Shown: positions 23,681 through 33,971, counted from the first letter of the stretch. The stretch: DNA of 64,000 bases from Xanthomonas boreopolis (GCA_014654535.1 BNBA01000017.1:27216-91215), one strand, 5' to 3'. The notes: generated by a model not told the origin, from the sequence alone. A program made the numbers and translations.

Positions 23681-24999
23681 GCGAGCCTCCCGAACGTCGG
23701 CTCGACCCGCTCGCGCACGCGGCTGGTGCCGCGCTCGGACAGCGGCCTCTGCACCGCGGCCGACGCCGGCGCGACGGACGGCGCGTGCGCCGGCACCGTG
23801 GTCCCGGTTTCCGCCGGCGCCGCGTCGGCGACCGGCTGCGCTCCCGGCGCCAGCTTGCTGCGCAGCCGCTCGGCGCGATCGGTCTCGTAGGACACGCGCA
23901 GCAGCACGCCCATCGCCACGCAGGTCATCAGCACCGACGAACCGCCGGAAGAGATCAACGGCAGGGTCAGGCCCTTGGTCGGCAGGATGCCCAGGTTCAC
24001 GCCGATCGACACGAAGCTCTGCATCGCGATCCACAGCGCGATGCCGAACGCGATGTAGCCGGAGAAGTGGCGCTTCATCTCGATGCAGCGCATGCCCAGC
24101 CAGAACGCGCGCCCGACCAGCAGCGCGTACAGCGCCACGATCAGGCATACGCCGACGAAGCCCAGCTCCTCGGCGATCACCGAGAAGATGAAGTCGGTGT
24201 GCGACTCCGGCAGGTAGTTGAGCTTCTGCACCGAAGCGCCCAGGCCCACCCCGCTCCATTCGCCGCGGCCGATCGCCATCAGCGCGTTGGACAGCTGGTA
24301 GCCCGAACCGAGCTGGTCGGCCCATGGGTCGAGGAAGGAGGTGACGCGGCGCATGCGGTACGGCTCGAACACGACCAGCGCCACCAGGGCGGGCAGCGCC
24401 ACCACGATCGGCATCGACATCCGCGGCAGGTTGACCCCGCCCAGCACCAGCATGCCGGCGGTGATGCCCAGCAGCAGCGTGGACGAGCCGAAGTCCGGCT
24501 GCAGCAGCAGCAGGCCGATCAGCAGGCCGACCACGCCCAGCGGCTTGAGCATCGCCGGCCAGGTCGCGTTGACCTCGTCGCGGAAACGCACCAGGTAGCT
24601 CGACAGCCAGATGATGTAGAGCACCTTGACCGCTTCGACGGTCTGGAACTTGGAAATGCCCAGGTTGATCCAGCGCCGCGCGCCGTTGACGCTGCTGCCC
24701 AGGCCCGGCACGAACACCAGGATGAGCAGGCCGAAGCAGGCCAGCAGCAGCATCTGGTTGTGCTGCTCGACGGTCTTCAGCTCGGTGCGCATGGCCCAGA
24801 ACGCCAGGCCGACGCCGACGCCGAGGAACAGCAGGTGGCGGGTCAGGTAGTAGAACGGGCTGTCGGTCAGTTCGATCGAACTGGAAGCGACCATCACCAC
24901 GCCGATCGAGGCGAGCGCGATCGCCGCGCCCATCAGCCACGGATCGTAGCGTCCGCCGATCGATTCCAGCCGGGTGGCCTGGCGCGACAGGTCGTTCAT
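23677..24999 (-). CDS. ftsW: Lipid II glycosyltransferase / divisome SEDS protein FtsW
   Basis: 440 residues. SEDS-family polytopic protein with about ten membrane helices; it polymerises septal glycan with FtsI. It has [13 protein letters not shown], the [10 protein letters not shown] catalytic Asp region, AEELGFVGV, and the [12 protein letters not shown] signature. The last roughly 60 residues are a Pro/Ala-rich cytoplasmic tail. TGATG joins it to mraY. murD, which lies between mraY and ftsW in most dcw clusters, is absent. Confidence 0.97.
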   Translation of the reverse strand: MNDLSRQATRLESIGGRYDPWLMGAAIALASIGVVMVASSSIELTDSPFYYLTRHLLFLGVGVGLAFWAMRTELKTVEQHNQMLLLACFGLLILVFVPGLGSSVNGARRWINLGISKFQTVEAVKVLYIIWLSSYLVRFRDEVNATWPAMLKPLGVVGLLIGLLLLQPDFGSSTLLLGITAGMLVLGGVNLPRMSMPIVVALPALVALVVFEPYRMRRVTSFLDPWADQLGSGYQLSNALMAIGRGEWSGVGLGASVQKLNYLPESHTDFIFSVIAEELGFVGVCLIVALYALLVGRAFWLGMRCIEMKRHFSGYIAFGIALWIAMQSFVSIGVNLGILPTKGLTLPLISSGGSSVLMTCVAMGVLLRVSYETDRAERLRSKLAPGAQPVADAAPAETGTTVPAHAPSVAPASAAVQRPLSERGTSRVRERVEPTFGRLA

Positions 25000-26084
25000 C
25001 AGCGCACCTTCAACGTGGCCAGGCCGATGAGCACCAGCACCACCGAGATGATCCAGAAGCGCACGATCACGCGCGGCTCCGGCCAGCCCTTCAGCTCGAA
25101 GTGGTGGTGGATCGGCGCCATCCGGAACACCCGCTTGCCGGTGAGCTTGAAGCTGGCGACCTGGATCATCACCGACAGCGTCTCGATCACGAACACGCCG
25201 CCCATCACGACCAGCACCAGCTCCTGGCGCACGATCACCGCGATGGTGCCGAGCACCGCGCCCAGCGCCAGCGCACCGATGTCGCCCATGAACACCATCG
25301 CCGGATAGGTGTTGAACCACAGGAAGCCCAGGCCGGCGCCGGCAATCGCCGCGCAGATGATGATCAGCTCGCCGGCGCCCGGGATCGTCGGGATCTTCAG
25401 GTAGCCGGAGAACACCGCGTTGCCCGAGGCATAGGCGAACACGCCCAGCGCGCAGGCGACCAGCACGGTCGGCATGATCGCCAGGCCGTCCAGGCCGTCG
25501 GTCAGGTTGACCGCGTTGGAGAAGCCGACGATCCAGAAGTAGGCGATCACCACGAAGCTGATGCCGGCCAGCGGCAGCGCGATCGACTTGAACAGCGGGA
25601 TGTAGAAGGTGATCGCCGCCGGCACGTCGGCGGTGTAGTAGAGGAACAGGCCGGCGGCCAGGCCGAAGATCGACTGCAGCAGGTACTTCCAGCGCGACTT
25701 CAGGCCGTTGGGATCGCGCTTGACGATCTTGATCCAGTCGTCGTACCAGCCGATCGCGCCGAAGCAGACCATCACCGCCAGCACCAGCCACACGTAGCGG
25801 TTGCGCAGGTCGCCCCACAGCAGCACCGAGGCCAGCACGGTCATCAGGATCAGGCCGCCGCCCATGGTCGGCGTGCCGGCCTTGGAGAAGTGCGTCTGCG
25901 GGCCGTCCTTGCGGATCGGCTGGCCGCCCTTGAACTGGGCGAGCTTGCGGATCACCGCCGGGCCCATCCACAGCGACAGGAACAGCGCCGTCAACGCGGC
26001 GAGGATGCCGCGGAACGTCAGGTAGTTGAAAAGCCCGAACAGACTTTCCAGTTGCTGCAGCCAGCGGGCCAACTCAAGCAACAT
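24999..26084 (-). CDS. mraY: Phospho-N-acetylmuramoyl-pentapeptide transferase MraY
   Basis: 361 residues, ten membrane helices. It makes lipid I from UDP-MurNAc-pentapeptide and undecaprenyl phosphate. It has [19 protein letters not shown] (catalytic Asp residues), FMGDIGAL and the [13 protein letters not shown] loop. The start is at 26,084 ([11 protein letters not shown]) behind GGGAGGAAACC and inside the last codons of murF, overlapping by 11 bases. An ATG at 26,102 would add six residues. Confidence 0.97.
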   Translation of the reverse strand: MLLELARWLQQLESLFGLFNYLTFRGILAALTALFLSLWMGPAVIRKLAQFKGGQPIRKDGPQTHFSKAGTPTMGGGLILMTVLASVLLWGDLRNRYVWLVLAVMVCFGAIGWYDDWIKIVKRDPNGLKSRWKYLLQSIFGLAAGLFLYYTADVPAAITFYIPLFKSIALPLAGISFVVIAYFWIVGFSNAVNLTDGLDGLAIMPTVLVACALGVFAYASGNAVFSGYLKIPTIPGAGELIIICAAIAGAGLGFLWFNTYPAMVFMGDIGALALGAVLGTIAVIVRQELVLVVMGGVFVIETLSVMIQVASFKLTGKRVFRMAPIHHHFELKGWPEPRVIVRFWIISVVLVLIGLATLKVR

Positions 26085-27618
26085 CCGAGGTTTCCTCCCC
26101 ATGCGCCAGCAGCGCGGTCACGATCTTGTCCATGGCGCTGCCGCGCGAGCCTTTGACCAGGATGGTCGGGACCCGGGAAGGCGCGCGGCCGCCGATGGCG
26201 CTGCCGCCGGTGTTTTCATGCATCGGCTTCGATTCCTGCTCTTGATCCTGCTGTTCCCGGGTCCCGACGACCCGCGCGATATCCGCCCTCAGCGCCGCCG
26301 CCAGCTCGCCATGGCTCCCGAACACCCGGCCGCCTTCGCCGAACGCGGCCGCGGCGGCCGCGCTCAGCGGCCCGAGCGCGTACAGGCGCGCCAGCTTGGC
26401 GGTGCGGGCGCGGCGGCCTGCGGCGGCGTGCAGCGCCTCGGCTTCCGGGCCGAGTTCGCGCATGTCGCCGAGCACCAACCAACCCTCGCCGGGGCCGATG
26501 GCCAGCGCGTCGATCGCCGCGGCCAGCGAACCGGGATTGGCGTTGTAGCTGTCGTCGATCAGCACCGCGCCGTTCGCCAGCACGTGGCGGACTTGCCGGC
26601 CGGCGACCGGCCTGGCCTCGGCCAGGCCCGCGGCGACCTGCGCCAGCGGGATGCCGGCACCGAGCGCCAGCGCGGCGACGGCCAGCGCGTTGCGCACGTT
26701 GTGGCGGCCCGGCAGCGCCAGCGCCACTTCGGCCTCGCCCTGCGGCGCGACCAGGGTGAAGCGCGAGCCGCCCTCGCCGAGCGCCACGTTGCGCGCGCGC
26801 ACGTCGGCGCTGGCATCCAGCGCATAGCGCAACACCTGCCGGCGCGGTGCCGCGCTTGAAAGGCCCCCGGCAGAGGGATGTGCCGTGCCCTTGCGAGGGA
26901 GTCGCAAAAAATGCTGCTCGAACCACGCGCCGAACGCATCGTCGGCGTTGACGGCGGCGACGCCGCCCTCCGGCAGCGCGGCATAGATCGCGCCCTTGGT
27001 CAGGGCCACGCCGAGCAGGCTGCCCATGCGTTCCAGGTGCGCCGGCGCGATGTTGTTCACCAGCGCGAAATCCGGCCGCACGATCTCGGTCAGGTAGGCG
27101 ATGTCGCCGGGCTTGCCGGCGCCCATCTCGTAGATCGCGTAATCGGCGTCCTCAGGCGCGTCGATCACCGCCAGCGGCAGGCCGATCTCGTTGTTGCGGT
27201 TGCCGGGATTGGCGTACACGGTGGTGCCGGCGATGCGGCCGGCATGTTCCAGGACGGCCAGCAGCAGCGACTTCACGCTGGTCTTGCCGTTGGAGCCGGT
27301 GACCGCGAACACCTTGGTCGCGCGACCGCGCTGCATGCCCTGCGCGATGCGCGCCAGCGCGAGCTGGCTGTCGGCCACGCGCACCTGCGGCAACTCGATG
27401 TCGGGCAACACGCGCTCGACCAGCAGCGCGCTCGCGCCGCGCGCCGCGGCATCCGTGGCGAAGTCGTGGCCGTCGAAGCGTTCGCCGCGCAGCGCCACGT
27501 ACAGGCTGCCGGGCGCGAGCGTGCGGCTGTCCTGGGTGACGGCGTCGATGGCGACGTCGTCGCCGTGCAGCTCGCCGCCGGCCCAGTGCGCGATCAACGA
27601 CAAGGGCGTGCGCTTCAC
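26074..27618 (-). CDS. murF: MurF ligase with two in-frame inserts
   Basis: 514 residues, longer than the usual 450-460. It adds D-Ala-D-Ala to the UDP-MurNAc tripeptide. It has [15 protein letters not shown] early, the P-loop [10 protein letters not shown] at about 107-116 and [11 protein letters not shown]. Insert 1 (about residues 245-262, [17 protein letters not shown]) matches a dispersed TCCCTCGCAA repeat. Insert 2 (about 450-486, [20 protein letters not shown]...) is element H, after which the normal MurF end [13 protein letters not shown] resumes. The GTG start overlaps the murE stop (GTGA) behind GGGAGGTG. Confidence 0.95.
   Translation of the reverse strand: MKRTPLSLIAHWAGGELHGDDVAIDAVTQDSRTLAPGSLYVALRGERFDGHDFATDAAARGASALLVERVLPDIELPQVRVADSQLALARIAQGMQRGRATKVFAVTGSNGKTSVKSLLLAVLEHAGRIAGTTVYANPGNRNNEIGLPLAVIDAPEDADYAIYEMGAGKPGDIAYLTEIVRPDFALVNNIAPAHLERMGSLLGVALTKGAIYAALPEGGVAAVNADDAFGAWFEQHFLRLPRKGTAHPSAGGLSSAAPRRQVLRYALDASADVRARNVALGEGGSRFTLVAPQGEAEVALALPGRHNVRNALAVAALALGAGIPLAQVAAGLAEARPVAGRQVRHVLANGAVLIDDSYNANPGSLAAAIDALAIGPGEGWLVLGDMRELGPEAEALHAAAGRRARTAKLARLYALGPLSAAAAAAFGEGGRVFGSHGELAAALRADIARVVGTREQQDQEQESKPMHENTGGSAIGGRAPSRVPTILVKGSRGSAMDKIVTALLAHGEETSDVA
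26165..26268 (-). repeat. Inverted-array element H (inside murF 3' end)
   Basis: Perfect 15-bp arms (GTCGGGACCCGGGAA at 26,165-26,179 and its complement at 26,254-26,268) around a 74-bp loop with a CAAGAGCAG tract and a GATGCATGAA motif like those in element C. It is translated in frame, adding about 35 residues near the MurF C-terminus. Confidence 0.7.
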
Positions 27619-29084
27619 TGGACACCTCCCAGCACCGCGCGCGCCACTTCGGTGTCGTCGAAGGGATGCCTGGTCCCGGCGATCTCCTGGTACGGCTCGT
27701 GGCCCTTGCCGGCCACCAGCACGATGTCGCCGGCCCTGGCCTGCCCGATCGCCGTGGCGATCGCCGCGGCGCGGTCGCGCTGCACCGCGACCACGGAAGG
27801 ATCGGCGAAACCGGCCATGATGCCGGCGACGATGGCATCGCCATCCTCGTTGCGCGGGTTGTCGTCGGTGACGATCACCACGTCGGCCTTGGCCTCGGCG
27901 ATCGCGGCCATCTGCGGGCGCTTGCCGGCATCGCGCTCGCCGCCGCAGCCGAACACGCAGATCAGCCGGCCTTCGAGGTGCGCGTGCAGGCTGTCCAGCG
28001 CCTGCTCCAGGGCGTCGGGAGTATGCGCGTAGTCGATCACCACCAGCGGATGCCTGCCGTCGCCGCCGAGGCGGTTCATGCGCCCACGGATCGGCTGCAG
28101 TTGCGACAGCACCGCGGCGACCTGCACCGGCGCGTGGCCCAGCGCATGCAGCGCCCCGGCCACGGCCAGCAGGTTGTCGACGTTGAAGCGGCCCAGCAGC
28201 GGGGACCGTACCCGGTGGGCCTGGCCGTCGATCCACAGGTCGAAGCCGATGCCGCGGTTGTCCAGTTCGAGGTTGCCGGCGCGCACCGTCGCACCGGCCT
28301 GGCCGCGCGAGCTGACACCGATGCCGCGCACGGCCGGATCGAGGCCGGCCAGCAGCGTGCGGCCGAACGCATCGTCCAGGTTCAGCACCGCCGCCTTCAA
28401 CCCGGGCCGCGCGAACAGCTTCGCCTTGGCCGCGCCGTAGCTGGCCATGTCGCCGTGGTAATCGAGGTGGTCGCGGGTGAGATTGGTGAACACGCCCACG
28501 TCGAAGTGGACGGCATCGACCCGGCCCTGGTCGAGCGCGTGCGAACTCACCTCCATCGCCACCGCCTGCGCGCCGGCGTCGCGCAGCTGCGCGAGCAGCT
28601 CGTGCATCTGCAGCACCAGCGGCGTGGTGAAACCGGTCGGCACGACCTGCCCGTAAAGCCCGGCGCCGAGCGTGCCGATGCTGCCGCTCTCGGTGCCCAT
28701 CAGCTTCCACGCCTGCGCAAGCAGCTGCACCGTGGAGGTCTTGCCGTTGGTGCCGGTGACGCCGACCATCGTCATGGTCTGCGACGGATGCGCGTGGAAG
28801 CGGTCGGCCATCGCACCCATGCGCGCGCGCAGGCCCGGCACCGCGATCGCGTCGGCCGGTGCCGGCAGCTCGGCCGGCGCCGGCGGTTCGAACAGGATCG
28901 CCGCGGCGCCGTTCGCCCGCGCCTGGTCGACGAAGCCGAGCCCGTGCGCGCCGAAGCCGGCGATCGCGACGAAGGCATAGCCCGGCCGCACCTGGCGGCT
29001 GTCCAGCACCAGGCCGGACACCGCCACGTCGCGCGCCATCGGCACGTCGGGGATCAGCTGCGAAAGCGCCATCGACCGGCTCAT
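27615..29084 (-). CDS. murE: MurE ligase, meso-diaminopimelate-adding
   Basis: 489 residues. It has [12 protein letters not shown] (P-loop) at about 108-119, [12 protein letters not shown], and [12 protein letters not shown] near residue 400. The DNPR motif marks specificity for meso-diaminopimelate, so the wall is Gram-negative type A1gamma. The ATG overlaps the ftsI stop (ATGA). Confidence 0.98.
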   Translation of the reverse strand: MSRSMALSQLIPDVPMARDVAVSGLVLDSRQVRPGYAFVAIAGFGAHGLGFVDQARANGAAAILFEPPAPAELPAPADAIAVPGLRARMGAMADRFHAHPSQTMTMVGVTGTNGKTSTVQLLAQAWKLMGTESGSIGTLGAGLYGQVVPTGFTTPLVLQMHELLAQLRDAGAQAVAMEVSSHALDQGRVDAVHFDVGVFTNLTRDHLDYHGDMASYGAAKAKLFARPGLKAAVLNLDDAFGRTLLAGLDPAVRGIGVSSRGQAGATVRAGNLELDNRGIGFDLWIDGQAHRVRSPLLGRFNVDNLLAVAGALHALGHAPVQVAAVLSQLQPIRGRMNRLGGDGRHPLVVIDYAHTPDALEQALDSLHAHLEGRLICVFGCGGERDAGKRPQMAAIAEAKADVVIVTDDNPRNEDGDAIVAGIMAGFADPSVVAVQRDRAAAIATAIGQARAGDIVLVAGKGHEPYQEIAGTRHPFDDTEVARAVLGGVQ

Positions 29085-30931
29085 TGATGGCTCTCCTTCA
29101 GCGGCGCCGGCGCGCCTGCCGTGGCGACCGGGATCGCCGCCTCGACCTCGTCGGCCGCGTCGGGCATCGTCGCCGGGTCCGGCTCCACCGCCGGCTTGGC
29201 CACGGGCTTGCCGTTCTTGCTGTTCGCCTGGGCCGCCAACCACGACTGGATGTCGTCCGGCGGCACGTCCATCAGCCGCAGCGCGCCTTCCATCACGTCG
29301 TGGAACACCGGCGCGGACACCAGGCCGCCGTAGTACTTGCCGCCCTGCGGGTCGTTGATGACGATCACCGTCGCGAAACGCGGGCTGGAGGCCGGCACCA
29401 GGCCGGCGAACAGGGAGTTGTAATGGCCGCGCTCGTAGCCGCGCGGGCCGTTCTTGCGCGCGGTGCCGGTCTTGCCCGCCACGTGGTAGCCCAGGATCGC
29501 TGCGCCCTTGGCGCCGCCCTGGGTGACCACGGTCTCCATCATGTCGATGACTTCGCGCGCGACCTGCGGGCTGACCACCTGGCGCGGCTCGTTGTGCTGG
29601 CCCTTCACGAAGGTCGGCGGGATCAGCTTGCCGCCGTTGCCCAGCGCCGCGTACGCCTGCGCGATCTGCAGCGGCGTCACCGACAGGCCGTAGCCGTACG
29701 ACATCGTGGTCTTGGTGGTGCCGTACCAGCTCGGGCTGCCCGGCGCCGGCACGACGCCGGACGACTCGCCCGGGAAGCCGCTCTTGGGCGCGCTGCCGTA
29801 GCCGAAGTTGTGGATCGACTGGTAGAAGGCCTGGTCCGTCAGCTTGGCGCCGATCTTGGCCGCGCCGATGTTGGAGCTGCGCGTGATCACGCCGGTCACG
29901 TTGAGCACGCCGTTGTTGCGCGGCACGTCGCGGATCGTGAAGCGGCCCAGCGTCATGTAGCCGGGATTGGTGTCGATGATCGTGTCCGGCGTCACCACGC
30001 CGGCCTGCAGCGCGGTGGCGATGGTCAGCGGCTTCATCGTCGAACCCGGCTCGACCAGGTCGGTGACCGCGCGGTTGCGGCGCGCCGACGGGTTGATGCC
30101 CGTCACCGCGTTCGGGTTGTAGGTGGGCAGGTTGACCATCGCCAGCACTTCGCCGGTGGCCACGTCCATGATCACCATCGAACCGCCGGCGGCGTTGTTC
30201 TCCACCAGCGCCTTGCGCAGCTCCTTGTAGGCCAGGAACTGGATGCGGCGGTCGATGCTCAGGGTCAGGTCCTTGCCGGGCTCGGCCGGGCGCACCAGGT
30301 CCACGCTCTCGACGATCGCGCCGCGCGCGTCGCGCACCACCTTCTTGACGCCGGGCTTGCCGCGCAGCCAGTCGTCGAAGGCCAGCTCCAGCCCCTCCTG
30401 GCCGCGGTCGTCGATGTTGGTGAAGCCCAGCACGTGCGCCATCGCCTCGCCCTGCGGGTAGAAGCGGCGGAATTCGCGCTGCGAGAACACGCCGGGGATC
30501 TTCAGCGCGACGACCTGGTGCGCCTTGTCCGGGTTGATCCGGCGCTTGAGGTACATGAACTCCTTGTCGCCCTTCTGGGTCAGGCGGGCGGTGAGCTCGT
30601 CGGCCGGCAGGTCCAGCGCGCGCGCCAGCTCGGGAATGCGGTCCGGATTGCGCAGCAGCTCCTGCGGGTTGGCCCAGATCGACTCGACCGGCGTGGACAC
30701 CGCCAGCGGCTCGCCGTTGCGGTCGGTGATCATGCCGCGCGAGGTCGCGATCGGCAGCTCGCGCAGGTAGCGCGCCTCGCCCTGGCGCTGGTAGAAGTCG
30801 CTGTTGATCAGCTGCACGTAGGCGGCCCGGCCGATCAGCGTGACCGAGCACAGCCCGAGCGCCGCGCCGACCAGCATCACGCGGCCGCGCAGGTTGAAGT
30901 TGCTGCGGGGGCGGTTGCGGCCGGCCTTCAT
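29081..30931 (-). CDS. ftsI: Septal transpeptidase FtsI (PBP3)
   Basis: 616 residues. A membrane helix (about 18-40) anchors a class B penicillin-binding protein. The pedestal begins at [14 protein letters not shown]. The active site motifs are EPGSTMKPL (Ser-x-x-Lys), RSSNIG (SxN) and AGKTGTARK (KTG). A Pro/Ala-rich tail of about 40 residues follows. It cross-links septal peptidoglycan with FtsW. The ATG overlaps the ftsL stop. Confidence 0.98.
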   Translation of the reverse strand: MKAGRNRPRSNFNLRGRVMLVGAALGLCSVTLIGRAAYVQLINSDFYQRQGEARYLRELPIATSRGMITDRNGEPLAVSTPVESIWANPQELLRNPDRIPELARALDLPADELTARLTQKGDKEFMYLKRRINPDKAHQVVALKIPGVFSQREFRRFYPQGEAMAHVLGFTNIDDRGQEGLELAFDDWLRGKPGVKKVVRDARGAIVESVDLVRPAEPGKDLTLSIDRRIQFLAYKELRKALVENNAAGGSMVIMDVATGEVLAMVNLPTYNPNAVTGINPSARRNRAVTDLVEPGSTMKPLTIATALQAGVVTPDTIIDTNPGYMTLGRFTIRDVPRNNGVLNVTGVITRSSNIGAAKIGAKLTDQAFYQSIHNFGYGSAPKSGFPGESSGVVPAPGSPSWYGTTKTTMSYGYGLSVTPLQIAQAYAALGNGGKLIPPTFVKGQHNEPRQVVSPQVAREVIDMMETVVTQGGAKGAAILGYHVAGKTGTARKNGPRGYERGHYNSLFAGLVPASSPRFATVIVINDPQGGKYYGGLVSAPVFHDVMEGALRLMDVPPDDIQSWLAAQANSKNGKPVAKPAVEPDPATMPDAADEVEAAIPVATAGAPAPLKESHQ

Positions 30932-31191
30932 GGGCGCACCACCACGATGTCGTTGGCTTCCGGGAACTTCATGCCCAGCCGCTCGCGCGCGATCTGGTCG
31001 ATGCGGTTGCTCTCGGCCCAGGTGGCCTGTTCCAGCTGCAACCGGCCGAACTCGATGTTCAGTTCGTCACGCTCGCGCTCCAGCCGCGACAGCTCGACGA
31101 ACAGCTTGCGGTGCATGTGGCGCATGTAGACCACGCCGATCGCCGAAGCGACGGTGCAGGCCAGCAGCACGATCAGCAGGATGCGACTCAT
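30928..31191 (-). CDS. ftsL: Cell division protein FtsL
   Basis: 87 residues. One membrane helix (about 4-22) followed by a leucine-zipper coiled coil ([22 protein letters not shown]), the FtsL pattern; it forms FtsQLB and activates FtsWI. It overlaps rsmH and ftsI by ATGA. Its Shine-Dalgarno is in the 3' arm of a 9-bp hairpin (31,194-31,215), so its synthesis should depend on translation of rsmH. Confidence 0.93.
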   Translation of the reverse strand: MSRILLIVLLACTVASAIGVVYMRHMHRKLFVELSRLERERDELNIEFGRLQLEQATWAESNRIDQIARERLGMKFPEANDIVVVRP

Positions 31192-32252
31192 TGGGCACCT
31201 CCTTCTGGAGGTGCCGGGATTGGGGATTGGGGATTGGGGATTCGCGAAGCGTCCCTCTCCCATCCCGAATCCCGAATCCCGAATCCCAGCTTCTCGGCCA
31301 CCCGCAGCACCGCGCTGCGCGCGCGCGGGTTCGCCTCCAGTTCGTCGTCGCCGGCCTTGACCGCGCCGCCGATCGCCTGCAACGCCGGCACGAACGCCTG
31401 CGCCTGGGGCAGCCGGCGGTTGCTCGGCGGCGCCTTGGCGTGGCGATTGATGAATTGCTTGACGATGCGGTCTTCCAGCGAGTGGAAGCTGATTACCGCC
31501 AGCCGGCCGCCCGGCTTGAGCGCGGCCAGCGCGGCGTCCAGGCCGGCCTCGAGGTCGGCCAGTTCGCGGTTCACGTGGATGCGGATCGCCTGGAAGCTGC
31601 GCGTGGCCGGATGGATCTTGTCCTTGCTGCGCGGCATCACCGAGGCAATCAGCTCGGCCAGCTGCGCGGTACGGACCAATGGCTGCGCGGCGCGGCGCGC
31701 GACGATCGCGCGGGCGATGCGGCGGCTCTGCCTCTCCTCGCCGTAGGTCCACAGCACGTCGGCGATCTCGCGCTCGTCGGCGCGCGCCAGCCAGTCGGCC
31801 GCGCTCTCGCCGGACTCCGGGTCCATGCGCATGTCGAGCGGGCCGTCCTTGCCGAACGAGAAGCCGCGCTCGGCCACGTCCAGCTGCGGCGAGGACACGC
31901 CCAGGTCGAACAGCACGCCGTCCAGCGACGCCGGCGCGACCACCTGCGCCAGCGTGGCGAAGCTGCCGCGGTGGATCGACACGCGCGGATCGGCGCCGAA
32001 CGCTTGCTCGGCGACCGCGATCGCGTCGGGATCCTTGTCCATCACGTGCAGCCGGCCTCCCGGGCCGAGTCGTTGCAGCACCCCGCGCGCGTGCCCGCCA
32101 CGCCCGAACGTGCCATCGAGGTAAGTTCCGTCACCGATCACCTGCAGACCTTCCAGGACCTGCGTGTACAGCACCGGCACATGCACCGCCGGCGGCTGCG
32201 ACACCGGGTGACCGGGCTGCGCTTCGTCGCGCATCCGGGCACCCCGGCTCAC
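31188..32252 (-). CDS. rsmH: 16S rRNA m4C1402 methyltransferase RsmH, repeat-derived tail
   Basis: 354 residues from a GTG overlapping the mraZ stop (GTGA). It N4-methylates C1402 of 16S rRNA. It has [13 protein letters not shown], the SAM motif [23 protein letters not shown], and [12 protein letters not shown]. The usual family end is near [11 protein letters not shown]; the last 30 or so residues (GFGIRDSG...[15 protein letters not shown]) come from element D and the ftsL hairpin. Confidence 0.96.
   Translation of the reverse strand: MSRGARMRDEAQPGHPVSQPPAVHVPVLYTQVLEGLQVIGDGTYLDGTFGRGGHARGVLQRLGPGGRLHVMDKDPDAIAVAEQAFGADPRVSIHRGSFATLAQVVAPASLDGVLFDLGVSSPQLDVAERGFSFGKDGPLDMRMDPESGESAADWLARADEREIADVLWTYGEERQSRRIARAIVARRAAQPLVRTAQLAELIASVMPRSKDKIHPATRSFQAIRIHVNRELADLEAGLDAALAALKPGGRLAVISFHSLEDRIVKQFINRHAKAPPSNRRLPQAQAFVPALQAIGGAVKAGDDELEANPRARSAVLRVAEKLGFGIRDSGWERDASRIPNPQSPIPAPPEGGAQ
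31194..31215 (-). promoter_or_regulatory. Hairpin hiding the ftsL Shine-Dalgarno
   Basis: On the minus strand GGCACCTCC-AGAA-GGAGGTGCC is a perfect 9-bp stem. GGAGG is 6 bases from the ftsL ATG. Both arms also code for the end of RsmH (APPEGGAQ). Stem sequence and spacing are the same as before murC. Confidence 0.8.
31216..31289 (-). repeat. Inverted heptamer-array element D (inside rsmH 3' end)
   Basis: GGGATTG units at 31,216-31,245 and GAATCCC units at 31,263-31,289, with a short loop. It is translated in frame as the RsmH tail and joins directly to the ftsL hairpin. Confidence 0.8.
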
Positions 32253-32695
32253 AACCTGAGGTCGAGCAATCCATCGCCCAGATCCCCGTCAGACAGCGTC
32301 TGCTGGATCAATGCGCGATGGGCCTGCTCGCTCCAGAGTTCGAACTTGTCGCCCATGCCGAGCAGCACCGCCTTCTTCTCGATGCCGACCGCGCTGCGGT
32401 GGCTCGACGGGATGCTGATGCGACCGTTGGCGTCCAGTTCCAGCACCGCCGAGGAGCCCACCAGCTTCTGCTGGAGGACCCGCACGACCCGCTGCGTGTT
32501 GGGCTTGGCCATGACGTCGTCACGGACCCGTTCCCATTCCTTTTCCGCATACAGCCAGAGGCAGCCGGACTCGAACGGGTTGTAGGTCAGCACCAGGCGA
32601 TTGCCGCTCACGCGCGCGACCAGGTCGCGATACGCGGTCGGCACCGCCATTCGCCCCTTGTCGTCCACCGTGATGGCCGTCTCGCCCTGGAACAC
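32249..32695 (-). CDS. mraZ: Transcriptional regulator MraZ
   Basis: 148 residues with two AbrB-like repeats, each with the MraZ signature ([30 protein letters not shown]). In E. coli it represses its own operon by binding GTGGG repeats, and an array of such repeats lies upstream (32,735-32,779). The GTG start (FQGETAI follows) is preceded by GAGG. First gene of the dcw operon. Confidence 0.96.
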   Translation of the reverse strand: MFQGETAITVDDKGRMAVPTAYRDLVARVSGNRLVLTYNPFESGCLWLYAEKEWERVRDDVMAKPNTQRVVRVLQQKLVGSSAVLELDANGRISIPSSHRSAVGIEKKAVLLGMGDKFELWSEQAHRALIQQTLSDGDLGDGLLDLRL

Positions 32696-32734
32696 GCCGT
32701 CGCTACCTCAGATATCCGCCCGGATGGTCATTGA

Positions 32735-32779
32735 ACCACGAAAACCCACAAAAAACCCGGTTTTCCCTCGTATGCCCAC
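32735..32779 (-). promoter_or_regulatory. MraZ operator array, 10-bp phased GTGGG boxes
   Basis: On the minus strand, GTGGG at 32,775-32,779, GAGGG at 32,765-32,769, a weak box near 32,755, GTGGG at 32,745-32,749 and GTGGT at 32,735-32,739. All are 10 bp apart with 5-bp spacers. E. coli MraZ binds direct GTGGG repeats with 5-bp spacers, so autoregulation is likely. Confidence 0.75.
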
Positions 32780-32805
32780 CTTAGCAGCGGGCGATGGGTT
32801 GTCAA
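32778..32805 (-). promoter_or_regulatory. Candidate sigma-70 promoter of the dcw operon
   Basis: Minus strand TTGACA (32,805-32,800), a 16-bp spacer, then TAAGGT (32,783-32,778). The -10 overlaps the distal MraZ box, a good position for repression. Confidence 0.6.
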
Positions 32806-32875
32806 CAACTTTTCGGCGGACAAATCGCCATGCACATCAATGGCTTGCAGCAATCTTTAGAGACTTGTTCAAGGC

Positions 32876-32884
32876 TTATCCACA
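32876..32884 (+). promoter_or_regulatory. Perfect DnaA box TTATCCACA
   Basis: One exact high-affinity DnaA box in the AT-rich region upstream of mraZ and before the TANGO2-like gene. No cluster of boxes, so it is not an origin; DnaA-dependent control or titration is possible, and chance cannot be excluded. Confidence 0.4.
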
Positions 32885-33019
32885 AGTTGCTGTTTCGTCT
32901 CAGATTTTGAGATTGAACCGAAATTCAGCCCCGTGGAGGTGCCGTTAAGCCGCGCTTCCCATTCAGGATTTCGATCGCGCGGGATCGCCGCCGATTGCGC
33001 AACGCGCCACAATCCCGGC

Positions 33020-33775
33020 ATGTGCCTCGTCGCCCTTTCTTGGCAATCCCACCCTCGCTGGCGCCTGCTGATGGCAGGCAACCGCGATGAGTTCCACGGG
33101 CGCCCGACCGCCCCGCTGCACGCCTGGCCGACGCCCCACGAAGGGGTATTGGCGGGGCGCGACCTGCGCTCCGGCGGCAGCTGGGTCGGCGCGAACCGGC
33201 AAGGCCGGGCCGCGGTGGTGACCAACGTCCGCGATCCGCTGGCGAGCGCCTCGGGCCCTTCGCGCGGGCAGCTCATCGCCGATTACCTGGCCGGCAGCGC
33301 GGACGCGGCGGCCTATGCCGAGGTGATGCGCGGCCGGGCCGCCGAGTACCCGCCGTTCAACCTGCTGCTGGTCGATGCCGGGCGCTGCCACTACCTGGGC
33401 AACCACCCGGCCGCCTGCCGCCCTCTGGAGCCCGGCATCCACGGCATGTCCAACGGCCGGCTCGACGCCCCCTGGCCCAAGACACGCCGGCTGGCCGGGC
33501 GGCTGTCGGACTGGCAGGCCGCCGGCGAGACGTCGCTCGACCCGCTATGGGCCGCCCTCGCCGACGAAACGATCGCCCCGGACGATGCGTTGCCGGACAC
33601 CGGCGTCGGCCTGGACCTGGAACGGCGCCTGTCGCCGGCGTTCATCCGTGGCCACGACTACGGCACCCGCGCCAGCACGATCCTGGCGATCGGCCACGAC
33701 GGCCGCGGCTGGATCCACGAACGCCGCTTCGGCCCGGACGGCGTGTTCCTGGGCGAGACGCGGCTGGATATCTGA
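33020..33775 (+). CDS. NRDE/TANGO2 family protein
   Basis: 251 residues. It starts MCLVALSW with the Ntn-like N-terminal Cys, and has the family motif MAGNRDEF at about 20-27 and GGSWVGANRQGR. The family is linked to haem and lipid handling in eukaryotes; the bacterial role is not settled. The ATG at 33,020 gives the family N-terminus, so earlier in-frame codons are leader. Divergent from the dcw operon. Confidence 0.85.
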   Translation: MCLVALSWQSHPRWRLLMAGNRDEFHGRPTAPLHAWPTPHEGVLAGRDLRSGGSWVGANRQGRAAVVTNVRDPLASASGPSRGQLIADYLAGSADAAAYAEVMRGRAAEYPPFNLLLVDAGRCHYLGNHPAACRPLEPGIHGMSNGRLDAPWPKTRRLAGRLSDWQAAGETSLDPLWAALADETIAPDDALPDTGVGLDLERRLSPAFIRGHDYGTRASTILAIGHDGRGWIHERRFGPDGVFLGETRLDI

Positions 33776-33776
33776 G

Positions 33777-33800
33777 CCCCTCTCCCTCCCGGGAGAGGGG
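33777..33800 (+). repeat. GAGAGGGG palindrome after the TANGO2-like gene
   Basis: 9-bp arms (CCCCTCTCC and GGAGAGGGG) followed by TTGGGGTGAGGG, a widespread xanthomonad intergenic repeat. It may help terminate the gene. Related copies lie at 16,378-16,404 and 44,212-44,330. Confidence 0.55.
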
Positions 33801-33854
33801 TTGGGGTGAGGGCATGGAGGCGAAGCCGCGCCTCCGGATCCACAGGAAATGGCT

Positions 33855-33940
33855 GAACGCGTCGCCACGCGCCCAGATGGCAACGATCCGAACGCGCACT
33901 CTGCGATGGTTTGCCTTGGCTGGCGCGTGGCGACGCGTTC
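33855..33940. repeat. 19-bp perfect inverted repeat
   Basis: GAACGCGTCGCCACGCGCC at 33,855-33,873 and its exact complement at 33,922-33,940, separated by 48 bp. It lies between the TANGO2-like gene and the 3' flank of rnpB. No gene inside. Confidence 0.7.
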
Positions 33941-33971
33941 TTCAATGCGATCGCTCCCGGTCTCCCGAGGC

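Noticed and set aside
32821..32940. AT-rich patch as a replication origin
   Set aside because: Only one DnaA box, no dnaA/dnaN/gidA neighbours and no iterons.
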